Source: Actinomycetota bacterium
GTDB taxonomy: Bacteria; Actinomycetota; Acidimicrobiia; Acidimicrobiales; Acidimicrobiaceae
Assembly (NCBI GenBank): GCA_027318945.1
Contig: DAHVOF010000019.1
Span: 1-5,863 of the forward strand
DNA: 5,863 bases
Reading direction: 5' to 3'
Shown here: piece after piece, positions 1-5,863 of the stretch
Layout of the letters: each line of letters starts with the position of its first letter
Numbering within the stretch: the stretch's first letter is position 1
Position numbers and translations under genes: made by a program
The notes under the pieces: model-generated
The model's input: only the letters and a program-made list of their open reading frames with translations
The model's database searches: none
What the model was told of the DNA's origin: nothing

Positions 1-946
1 AGTTGATTCGCAGTAGCCTCAACTGAATCGGATCACTTTCGACCAAAAATAATCGGAGTTGCGGTAGATGCTGAATGGCGGTGAGTCCGACACTCCCGCT
101 CCCGGCACCGAGGTCCCATAAGCAAGCACTATTGGCAGAGAGATGTGGTGAAAGCTTTGAAAGAATCACCCCTCTGGCTTCCGGCTTTGTAATCATGTTT
201 CGCCGGTGCAGGAACTCGGCACCACCTTTGTGGTTAGGGAGGTTGGAAAGCGAAGCTTCCGAAGCAACATCGTTTTTGATGCCGAGGAGTATAGAAAACG
301 GATCAAATTCGAGTTCGCAGATAGTGTCGAGTGGTGCCTCTATTACGTTTTCCGCGTCAGAGCCGAGGTCGCTGCAAACAAGATAACGATCGAACTTTGC
401 TCGAGCTTCAAAAAGTAGTTGGGCAATGACCTGAGGAGGATGCTCAGGGGAGCAAAGAACAGCTAGCTTGTTGGGCGTAAATGGGGGATCCAGCGCTCGC
501 AACAGTTCGGTTATGACCTTATCGTAACTGCGCCCATGCGCACTAATTACCGCTGCATCCTCCCAGTTCGTTTCAGCTTTTGCAAACGCCAGTGAAACCG
601 ATGTGGCTAGCGGACGCACGTCTAGCCGAGCGGCGGGGAAGTTGCGTTTGAGAAGTCTAACTACGCCGAAGTACCCAGGGTCGCCCGAAGCGAGCACAAG
701 GACGTTTCTATCGGCGTTGGAGATCTCCTTCACAACGCGTGCCGCGCCCATTGCCCAGTCGACTATGCGCGGAAATTCTTCTGGAACCCGATTCTTGAGT
801 AATGATATTTGTCTTGGCGAGCCTACGAGCAGCTCGCTCGTCTTGACCATATTTGCAAGATCTTCGATATCCCCACCGGTCCGGCCTTCTCCATCGATGC
901 CAATTATAAAAATGCGGCTAGGCACGGGCGACAACTTCCTGGCCAT
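1..946 (-). CDS. cobL: Precorrin-6B C5,15-methyltransferase / C12-decarboxylase (CbiE-CbiT fusion), 3' end cut by the window edge
   Basis: The frame is open for 315 codons and leaves the window at position 1, so it has no visible stop. Residues about 10-200 form a CbiE tetrapyrrole-methylase domain: FIIGIDGEGRTGG near the N-terminus, LVGSPRQISLL, VLASGDPGYFG and DAAVISAHGR. Residues about 240-315 begin a CbiT domain, with ITKPEARGVILSKL followed by the SAM-binding loop DLGAGSGSVG at about 278-287. Known role of the family: SAM-dependent methylation of C5 and C15 plus decarboxylation of the C12 acetate in the cytoplasm. Fused CobL proteins are about 400 residues, so roughly 85-100 are missing to the left. 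I chose the ATG at 946-944 because GGTGGA (952-957) lies 5 nt upstream. It overlaps the end of cbiD by 29 nt. A GTG at 925-923 would give an 8-nt overlap and still keep the domain. The overlap implies translational coupling with cbiD. The family call is sure; the start is less so. Confidence 0.93.
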   Translation of the reverse strand, partial: MARKLSPVPSRIFIIGIDGEGRTGGDIEDLANMVKTSELLVGSPRQISLLKNRVPEEFPRIVDWAMGAARVVKEISNADRNVLVLASGDPGYFGVVRLLKRNFPAARLDVRPLATSVSLAFAKAETNWEDAAVISAHGRSYDKVITELLRALDPPFTPNKLAVLCSPEHPPQVIAQLLFEARAKFDRYLVCSDLGSDAENVIEAPLDTICELEFDPFSILLGIKNDVASEASLSNLPNHKGGAEFLHRRNMITKPEARGVILSKLSPHLSANSACLWDLGAGSGSVGLTAIQHLPQLRLFLVESDPIQLRLLRIN

Positions 947-1979
947 GGAAATCCACCATCAATATTTCCAAATCGACCTGATTCGAGAGGCTTTTTTCGC
1001 ACGCAGTTTTTGCCATTTTGCAAAGAATATTGAGCGGTCCACGGTCACCTTCAGCATCACAAATTTCGTAGAAGTGACGTGCAGTGTTAGTCTCGGTTGC
1101 TGCTCGTACTATGGTGTCGGAGGATCCTGAGAGCCTTGCCGCTTCTAGGAGAACTTGGCTGTTTAGATCTGATCGGTGGAAATGGGTCATCATTGCGTCG
1201 TTTGCCAGCTTGGAAATCTTGCCAACCATACCGACCCATATAATCTTACTAACTCCCAGTTTTGACGCATTTTTGAGGGCGACGCCCGTGAAATCTCCGA
1301 CCTCGACAAAGCACACCGAGTCAAGGTCTCGGTACATTCTGGTTGCGAGAGCTTCCGATCTGGATCCTGTTGCCAAGACGATGGTTTGTTCGCCTTGAGT
1401 TAGTGCGACGCTGATCTGCTGGATGACTGAAGCGCGATAGGCGGCGGTTGAAAATGGGCGCACAATTCCAGTTGTGCCGAGTATCGAAATACCTCCCAAT
1501 ATGCCTAGGCGGGAGTTGGTAGTTTTTCGGGCCATCACTTCACCGTCAGGGACGCTGAAGGTGAGTTGGATGCTTTTATCCGTAACCTCTTTGACGGCCT
1601 TTGCGATCATTCTCGAGGGAACAGGATTGATTGCTGGCGCGCCAACGGGAAGCCCAAGGCCTGGTTTCGTTATAGTGCCTATTCCAGCACCGGCGATAAA
1701 TTTAAGTTCACCTGACTGGCCCACCAAGAGCGCATGGGCGGTTATCCGCGCACCGTTCGTGCAATCTGGGTCATCGCCGGCGTCTTTCACCACGATTGCT
1801 CCGCCGTCGCCGGAGTCCTCGACCGGGAAGCTTACCCTTCGGCCCGACGGAAGCTCGACCTCAATATTCTTGGGGAGTTCGCCCGTCAAAAGCAGTAGTG
1901 TGGCGGCTTTGGCGGCAGCGCTGGCACAAGTGCCTGTTGTCCAACCCGTTCTAAGTTCTTTAGGCTCCGTTGGGCTCAA
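918..1979 (-). CDS. cbiD: Cobalt-precorrin-5B C1-methyltransferase CbiD
   Basis: The product is 353 residues, the usual length for CbiD. The N-terminal signature LRTGWTTGTCASAAAKAA (residues 9-26) is diagnostic. Also present are PSGRRVSFPVE near residue 45, a glycine-rich AGAGIGTITKPGLGLPVG segment, SILGTTGIVRPFS, and a C-terminal KISKLAN...MMTHFH block. Known role: SAM-dependent methylation of C1 of cobalt-precorrin-5B, a step of the cobalt-early route that CobF performs in the aerobic route. CbiD does not share the fold of the CbiL/CbiF methylases. The start is a TTG at 1979. An in-frame TGA five codons upstream rules out a longer protein, and TGAGG (1987-1991) lies 7 nt before the TTG. The stop is TAG at 918-920. 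The gene follows cbiF after 80 bp, the widest gap in the block, and I see nothing in that gap beyond this ribosome-binding site. It overlaps cobL downstream. Confidence 0.96.
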   Translation of the reverse strand: MSPTEPKELRTGWTTGTCASAAAKAATLLLLTGELPKNIEVELPSGRRVSFPVEDSGDGGAIVVKDAGDDPDCTNGARITAHALLVGQSGELKFIAGAGIGTITKPGLGLPVGAPAINPVPSRMIAKAVKEVTDKSIQLTFSVPDGEVMARKTTNSRLGILGGISILGTTGIVRPFSTAAYRASVIQQISVALTQGEQTIVLATGSRSEALATRMYRDLDSVCFVEVGDFTGVALKNASKLGVSKIIWVGMVGKISKLANDAMMTHFHRSDLNSQVLLEAARLSGSSDTIVRAATETNTARHFYEICDAEGDRGPLNILCKMAKTACEKSLSNQVDLEILMVDFHGQEVVARA

Positions 1980-1986
1980 TGCTAGA

Positions 1987-1991
1987 CCTCA
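1987..1991 (-). promoter_or_regulatory. Ribosome-binding site that decides the TTG start of cbiD
   Basis: TGAGG on the minus strand lies 7 nt before the TTG at 1979. No ATG or GTG is available between the in-frame upstream TGA and the conserved LRTGWTTGTC motif, so the site supports the rare start codon. Confidence 0.6.
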
Positions 1992-2059
1992 GTGCTCAAG
2001 CTTTCGTTGAAACGCAAGTCTATACATTGGGTGGCAGGAAATTAAGCCCCACATTCCAG

Positions 2060-2878
2060 CTATTGCCTTGGCGCCTCCCAGGGCTGACAATTCACGGGAC
2101 GGCCTGTAGTAGTTCCGGGAAGAGATCGCTTGCGAAAGCGGTGAGAGTAATCCGGCGAATACAGGTGGGATCGCGTCGTGGGCCCGCTCAATACCGCGCC
2201 GACTAGGACCAGAACTGTCCGGTTCACGCCGCAACCGGCCATCTCTCTCGCAAGGGATCCGACTGTTGTTCTGATGATCTTTTGGTCGCGCCACGTCGCC
2301 TTCACAATGATCGCGGCGGGCGTTGACATGTCGAAAGCTGATCCTTCGCAGAGAAGCTCGTCCTGAAGCTCCTTTGGCCTTGCGCCCGAGAGGAAGATTC
2401 CTAACGTGCCCCCAATTCGTGAGTACGCGCTTACGCTCTCCCTGTCAGGCATTGATGCGCTTGTTTTGCCAGCCAAACGGGTAAAAACGATACTTTGCGA
2501 GAGGCCCGGGATGGTCAGTTCTCGTTGTAGAACTGCTGAAGCAGCAGCTAGAGAAGTCACTCCAGGGATTATTTCGAAGTCGATTTGATTTCCGATGCAG
2601 AAGTCGATCTGTTCCTGGACAGCCCCGTAAACCGATGGGTCGCCGGAATGAAGTCTGACAATACGCCTACTGCATTCTTGCAAATACACCTCAAGCACAT
2701 CTTCCAGGGTCATACCGGAAGAATCAAGGATAGTAGCTGAAGTACTGCAATATGAGAGGAGATCATTCGGGACGAGCGACGAGGCCCAGATAACGATATC
2801 GGCGTCGCTGAGACGATTTCGCCCTTTAATGGTTATCAATTCAGGATCTCCGGGGCCAGCTCCTATAAAGCTAATCAA
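2060..2878 (-). CDS. cbiF: Precorrin-4 / cobalt-precorrin-4 C11-methyltransferase
   Basis: The product is 272 residues and is a class III tetrapyrrole methylase. The SAM loop FIGAGPGDPELIT is at residues 4-16. VRLHSGDPSVYGAVQEQ begins at about 74, PGVTSLAAASAVLQRELTIP lies in the middle, and the usual SHLYSPDYSHRF segment is near the end. The LHSGDPSxYG and LQRELTxPG patterns separate CbiF/CobM from its relatives CbiL and CbiH. Known role: SAM-dependent methylation at C11, giving (cobalt-)precorrin-5A, two steps before CbiD (the CbiG step lies between). The start is TTG at 2878, with GGAAAG (2887-2892) 8 nt upstream. It follows the cbiL stop by 27 bp, so the two are probably co-transcribed. 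The stop is TAG. The last ~22 residues after SHRF have no pattern I recognise as conserved and may be a strain-specific tail. Family members usually end soon after this segment. Confidence 0.96.
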   Translation of the reverse strand: MISFIGAGPGDPELITIKGRNRLSDADIVIWASSLVPNDLLSYCSTSATILDSSGMTLEDVLEVYLQECSRRIVRLHSGDPSVYGAVQEQIDFCIGNQIDFEIIPGVTSLAAASAVLQRELTIPGLSQSIVFTRLAGKTSASMPDRESVSAYSRIGGTLGIFLSGARPKELQDELLCEGSAFDMSTPAAIIVKATWRDQKIIRTTVGSLAREMAGCGVNRTVLVLVGAVLSGPTTRSHLYSPDYSHRFRKRSLPGTTTGRPVNCQPWEAPRQ

Positions 2879-2886
2879 TTGGTCTT

Positions 2887-2892
2887 CTTTCC
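2887..2892 (-). promoter_or_regulatory. Ribosome-binding site for the TTG start of cbiF
   Basis: GGAAAG lies within the 27-bp cbiL-cbiF gap, 8 nt before the TTG at 2878. The TTG is directly followed by the conserved ISFIGAGPGDP start of the enzyme, so a downstream start would remove the SAM-binding loop. Confidence 0.5.
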
Positions 2893-2905
2893 AGGGTCGG
2901 GAAAC

Positions 2906-3718
2906 CTAGTCAACTGGGGGTTCAATGATTCGAAGGGGAGGGGCAATGACGGTTGCCAGGTATGAGGCTTTTCGCGCAGTGACGGCATCTAGCGGTTCTA
3001 GGGATTCTCCGTCTAGGCCAAGCATCTCACCGATGACCGCTCCTTTGAGGCGGTTGGCTTTTTCCAATGTTTCAACGATTTGTACGAGATTGCGGCCGCC
3101 CTTATATATGACAATTGCTGCATTGGTGCTGCGCAGAGCGTCCTCGACATCTGTGATACCTTCTCTTGCGGTCACCAAAAAAAGTTTTTCTGTCTCATCC
3201 AAGAGGTTGATTCCACCCAGCGAGGCGACCTCCTGAAATGCCATGATCCCGGGGATAGTTTTTATCTCTGTTTTGGGGGAGAGTTTGGATACCTCCTTTG
3301 CTACAAGCGCGAAAGTGGAAAAAATATTAGGATCGCCCAACGTTATGAACGCGACTGTCCTTCCCTCAGAGAGCGACCTGTGAAGATCGTTGGCTGCCTG
3401 GCGTGCCCCACGAACTCTTGCTTCCGTTCCGGTTTCTCCAGGGCTCATGTCGAAGACGAGCCTGTGGCAGGTTATTTCAGGAAGTGCTTGTCTAATAATG
3501 CTCTCAGCGCGTCCCTCAATTTCTGGGGAGGAGCACGGGGCTATCACGAGATCTGCCGACGTCAGCGTATTGATGGCTCGCAGCGTGAGGTTTCCAGGAT
3601 CGCCGGGTCCGACACCCACACCGATGAGCCTCCCGGCTCCTAAGCGGGCTGATAAGGATCCGCCAGGCTCTGACGCCGATGCGCGTGGAGGTTGCAGGCT
3701 CGAAGTTTCTTCAGGCAT
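2906..3718 (-). CDS. cbiL: Precorrin-2 / cobalt-precorrin-2 C20-methyltransferase
   Basis: The product is 270 residues and is a class III tetrapyrrole methylase of the CbiL/CobI type. The SAM loop LIGVGVGPGDPGNLTLRA begins at residue 31. FITLGDPNIFSTF follows at about 124-136, then PGIMAFQEVASLGGINL, VIYKGGRN and a YLATVIAPP end block. TLGDPxxFSTF is typical of CbiL/CobI. Known role: SAM-dependent methylation of C20 of (cobalt-)precorrin-2, the first committed corrin methylation. Residues 1-29 are a Ser/Pro/Ala-rich extension that the family does not need. I kept the ATG at 3718 because there is an in-frame TGA two codons upstream and no ATG, GTG or TTG until GTG codon 34, which would cut into the SAM loop. 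No clear Shine-Dalgarno precedes this ATG. It is the first cob gene in the window, so the operon promoter should lie in 3719-4009. Confidence 0.95.
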   Translation of the reverse strand: MPEETSSLQPPRASASEPGGSLSARLGAGRLIGVGVGPGDPGNLTLRAINTLTSADLVIAPCSSPEIEGRAESIIRQALPEITCHRLVFDMSPGETGTEARVRGARQAANDLHRSLSEGRTVAFITLGDPNIFSTFALVAKEVSKLSPKTEIKTIPGIMAFQEVASLGGINLLDETEKLFLVTAREGITDVEDALRSTNAAIVIYKGGRNLVQIVETLEKANRLKGAVIGEMLGLDGESLEPLDAVTARKASYLATVIAPPLRIIEPPVD

Positions 3719-4009
3719 ATTTCAATGTCGAGCTGCGACGGCTAAAAGGCCTTCGTGATTGGCCGGTAAGACTGGAACCAGGACACATTGAGACATTATG
3801 CATCGGGGGCAGCCTCAGCACTGTTACGAGCATCTCAGCGATGGTTGTATTGCGATTATCGACGAATGTCATTGAAGAAAGCATACCTTATGGATGCCAC
3901 GGTCCTAATTGTCGCACTTATTCACGGGCCGTTTCTGCGGTTGATTTCGCATATGCACTCGGGTTTTTAAACAGGTCCGGCGTCCGTTTGAACATCCTTA
4001 GGTCGTAAT
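3719..4009. other. Intergenic region upstream of the cob genes
   Basis: I see no convincing gene in this 291-bp stretch. The minus strand is broken by frequent stops; the longest fragments are only about 15 to 25 codons. The plus strand holds an open frame across 3679-4008, but it overlaps the start of cbiL and encodes nothing recognisable. A promoter candidate lies at 3844-3872. I looked for a cobalamin riboswitch on the minus strand, including the conserved B12-box core and its surrounding helices, and did not recognise one. The right boundary is the hairpin at 4010-4029 that probably marks the insertion sequence end. Confidence 0.6.
3844..3872 (-). promoter_or_regulatory. Candidate sigma70-type promoter for the cob operon
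   Basis: On the minus strand, ATGACA (3867-3872) is separated by exactly 17 nt from TACAAC (3844-3849). These match the TTGACA and TATAAT consensus at 5 of 6 and 4 of 6 positions. Transcription would begin near 3837 and leave a 5' leader of about 118 nt before cbiL. The -10 box is weak and such matches occur by chance, so this is only a candidate. Confidence 0.28.
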
Positions 4010-4029
4010 CCCCTTCCGTGGGGGAGGGG
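4010..4029. repeat. Hairpin at the tnpA side of the IS200/IS605-family element (probable left-end stem-loop)
   Basis: The 20 nt form an 8-bp stem (4010-4017 with 4022-4029, one T-G wobble) around the 4-nt loop GTGG. It abuts the tnpA stop codon (4030-4032). IS200/IS605 elements lack terminal inverted repeats and carry subterminal hairpins that TnpA binds as single-stranded DNA, so position and size fit a left-end hairpin. The exact element end should lie a few to a few tens of nt further left and cannot be fixed here. In the direction of tnpA transcription no T-tract follows, so it is a poor intrinsic terminator. Confidence 0.55.
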
Positions 4030-4500
4030 TCAAGACCGCTTTCTGGTAGGAGGGCGACCTGGACGGTTTGGGGACTGTTGGTTTTCGATGTAGCGCTTGA
4101 TTACCTCGAGTGGCGCGTCACCTGTCGATACCACGCAATAAGACGGCGACCAGAAGTGTTCGCCCCATAGGGCTCGCGTAATCTCTGGCCAACCTGCCGC
4201 GCGAACTCTAATAGAGGAGATCGTCTTGAGCGACATGACGAGCCCCGAGAGCGACACCTTCGGTGGATATGAGACGAGCAGATGAGCATGACCCCTATTG
4301 GTCTCGAAGGCGTCGAGGGTGGCATCATGGCGATCGCAGACCTCCGAGAATGCGTCTTTCATACAGAGGATAACGCGTTCGGTCATGACCTCGCGTCTGT
4401 ACTTCGGGACGAGAACAATATGAGCATGTAGCTTATAGACCACATGTCTTCCAGTTCGAAACTCATCAGTATTTATATGGTAAGTGTATATATAGACCAT
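4030..4500 (-). mobile_element. tnpA: IS200/IS605-family transposase TnpA (Y1 HUH tyrosine transposase), apparently intact
   Basis: The product is 156 residues, full length for the family (about 130-155). It opens with EFRTGRHVVYKLHAHIVLVP (residues 13-32) and KYRREV. The HUH pair is H71-A-H73 in GHAHLLVSYPP. LWGEHFWSPSYC (111-122) follows, then the catalytic tyrosine Y137 in VIKRYIENQ with Q141, matching the family's Y-x3-Q arrangement. Known role: a small dimeric transposase that cuts and joins single-stranded DNA at subterminal hairpins without target duplication. The ATG at 4500 is the only usable start before FRTGRH, and there is no clear Shine-Dalgarno. The stop is TGA, touching the hairpin at 4010-4029. 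tnpB starts 24 nt away on the other strand, the divergent IS605-type layout. All key residues are present, so the enzyme is probably functional. Its transcription points toward the cob genes. Confidence 0.95.
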
Positions 4501-4523
4501 TGCTTTTAAGGTACAATTCTTGT

Positions 4524-5863
4524 ATGGAGTCGCCCCAGATTCGCACAGCCATTATTCCGATCAGACTTTTGGGGGCCGACTACCGCCGAGCGCACGAAGC
4601 CTGCCATACAGCTGGCTTGTTGTGGAACCTCGCCGTCGACTGGGTTCATGGTCAGTGGAAACATGAACTCTCTCCGCCTTGCCCAGACAGGACAGGCCTC
4701 TTCACTCCAACACCACTGAGATCATCGCCCACGATCTCTCAGAAGCGATCAAAACTTCCAGGACGAATCGCAAGAACGGCATGAAAGGCCATGTTTTCTG
4801 GCGCAAGAAGAACTACCGGTCGCTTTCGTTCTCGAGAGGCTACGGCTGGAGAATCGCAAACAGCGAGCTCCACCTCTCGTTCTGACGAGGCCGACCAAGG
4901 ATCTCGCTCCCAGTGCCGGAAGTTATCGACTCCCATGGCAGGGAGGCGGCAGAGCCAGGGCTGTGGGGTGAAATACGGCTCTGCTGGGACAAAGATGCGC
5001 GGAATTGGTCTCTGCACATTTCGTACAAGACCAAGCGCCAGTTGTAGGAGGGCGTGAACATAACTGCAATTGACGAGGGGATCATCAACCCGATGGCTCT
5101 GGCTACTTGGACTGATGAGCACGTTATTTTTGTGACGATCATAAACGGAAGAGGGCCGTGCCACTAAACGCAGGCGCAACAAGGCGGTAGGGTCGCTGCA
5201 GCGCAAGATCTCAAGATGCAAACCCGGATCCAAACGCCACTGCCGACTGGTGTTGGCGAAAAAGAGAGTGAGGTCGAAAGCCCAGCGGCAGCTCCGGGAC
5301 TGTCACAAAGTGTCTCGCAAGGGAGCAGACCACGCCGTCTCTGACAACACCGGACGGCTCATCTGCGGAGACGTGCGTGGGATAGAAAGAAAGACCAAGG
5401 TCCATCACCGCGCCAACCGTCACATGCGCCAACAGCTATCGGAGTGGTCCAGGGGGACCGAAGAAACCTACCTGCAGGGAAAGACTGGGCTCGTCACAGA
5501 GTACCTCTCAGAGGACGGCTCCACCAAGACCTGTCCCAGGTGCCTAACACGCAACCGCCCGAGTGGGCGGTACTACCGGTGCAAGAACCCTGAATGTGGG
5601 TTCGCCTGTCACCGAGACGCTCTAGGGAGCATCAACATCTTACAGAAGGCGATACAGGGGACCTACGTCCCCATAGGCACGGGCACAGAGATCTGCGTCA
5701 CGTATCTCCGGGCCGTAGTACGCTGGTCACCCAATCAGCACACTGCGCACCACAAGGTGCAGCGCCGCAAGGCCAGAGCCCTGAGTAGCGCCCAGAACCG
5801 GGCCTTACTTCGAGCAATTCAGATGAGCAAGCCGACCGAAGCCAAGTCATCCACCAGCTCCCA
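4524..5863 (+). pseudogene. tnpB: TnpB (IS605 OrfB-type RNA-guided endonuclease), broken by frameshifts and stops; runs off the right edge
   Basis: An N-terminal piece from the ATG at 4524 reads MESPQIRTAIIPIRLL and LLWNLAVDWVHGQWK. Near 4657-4672 the frame changes, apparently with about 10-15 codons lost, to HTTEII-like SNTTEIIAHDLSEAIKTS and WRKKNYRSLSFSRGYGWRI. A TGA (4883-4885) stands where a Gly is expected. The same frame then continues through RGRPRISLPVPEVID and LWGEIRLCWDKDARNWSLHI to a TAG (5045-5047), then EGVNITAIDEGIINPMALAT. Around 5147-5153 a 2-nt loss shifts the frame to TKRRRNKAVGSLQRKISRCK, RLICGDVRGIERKTK, a four-cysteine zinc finger (codons at 5532, 5541, 5580, 5595) and CHRDALGSINI. 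This last frame stays open from 5145 to 5863. RuvC-I Asp (5072-5074) and RuvC-III Asp (5616-5618) are kept. TnpB normally cuts DNA using an RNA made from the element's right end; that end is outside the window. No intact protein can be made. Confidence 0.92.

Noticed and set aside
603..1130. Open frame of 175 codons on the plus strand
   Set aside because: It is antisense to cobL and cbiD, both of which have clear family motifs, and its own translation is low-complexity Ser/Arg-rich with no recognisable domain.
1474..2010. Open frame of 178 codons on the plus strand
   Set aside because: It lies antisense to the N-terminal half of cbiD and shows no protein-family motif.
3080..3643. Open frame of 187 codons on the plus strand
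   Set aside because: It is antisense to cbiL, which is certain from its SAM loop and TLGDP motif.
3719..4009. Cobalamin riboswitch upstream of cbiL
   Set aside because: A short CAGTGCTGAGGC stretch on the minus strand recalls part of the conserved core, but I could not find the B12 box or the flanking helices.
4477..4500. Palindrome ATGGT...ACCAT around a TATATATA tract between tnpA and tnpB
   Set aside because: Only the outer five bases pair and the inner bases do not, so it is likely just AT-rich promoter-like sequence.
4883..5047. Possible stop-codon recoding (TGA and TAG read as amino acids) in tnpB
   Set aside because: Neighbouring genes end properly at TAG (cbiL, cbiF, cbiD) and TGA (tnpA), and tnpB also has frame breaks that recoding would not explain.
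4739..5233. Open frame of 164 codons on the minus strand inside the tnpB region
   Set aside because: The plus strand carries continuous TnpB homology through this stretch; the minus-strand frame is a by-product of GC-biased codons.

Overview
The window is chromosomal bacterial DNA of mixed, moderate base composition. It contains two blocks. Positions 1 to 3718 are a leftward (minus strand) run of four corrin-ring methyltransferase genes for cobalamin (vitamin B12) synthesis. Positions about 4010 to 5863 are an IS200/IS605-family insertion sequence whose two genes face away from each other. No ribosomal or other taxonomic marker is present, so the host cannot be named. The CbiET fusion, CbiD and the TnpB subtype would fit an actinobacterium or another Gram-positive lineage, but that is only a guess. 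The three cob genes whose ends are visible all stop at TAG, and tnpA stops at TGA.

Reading in the direction of transcription, the cob block is cbiL/cobI (C20 methylation of (cobalt-)precorrin-2), cbiF/cobM (C11 methylation of (cobalt-)precorrin-4), cbiD (C1 methylation of cobalt-precorrin-5B) and cobL/cbiET (C5/C15 methylation and C12 decarboxylation of precorrin-6B/7). cobL runs off the left edge and has lost its C-terminal quarter. CbiD belongs to the cobalt-early (anaerobic-type) route, so the pathway here is probably that one. The enzymes act on successive intermediates but not on every step: cbiH/cobJ, cbiG, cbiJ/cobK and cbiC/cobH must lie elsewhere, perhaps further left. Spacings of 27 and 80 bp and a 29-bp overlap suggest one transcript. 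cbiD and cbiF both start with TTG.

Positions 3719 to 4009 hold no convincing gene. A weak sigma70-like promoter candidate for the cob operon lies at 3844-3872. No cobalamin riboswitch was recognised.

The insertion sequence begins near a 20-nt hairpin (4010-4029) that abuts the tnpA stop. tnpA (minus strand) encodes a complete Y1 HUH transposase with its catalytic residues in place. tnpB (plus strand, from 4524) is a pseudogene: the TnpB protein can be followed through two reading frames over more than 1.3 kb, but it is broken by a frame break with a likely small deletion, a TGA, a TAG and a 2-nt deletion. Its RuvC-I, RuvC-II and RuvC-III regions and its four-cysteine zinc finger are still legible. 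The element's right end lies outside the window. tnpA and the cob genes are transcribed in the same direction, so the element sits upstream of the cob operon and could influence its expression.

I found no clearly undescribed system. The most interesting points are the decayed TnpB beside an intact TnpA, the non-canonical RuvC-II motif of that TnpB, and the position of the element relative to the B12 operon.
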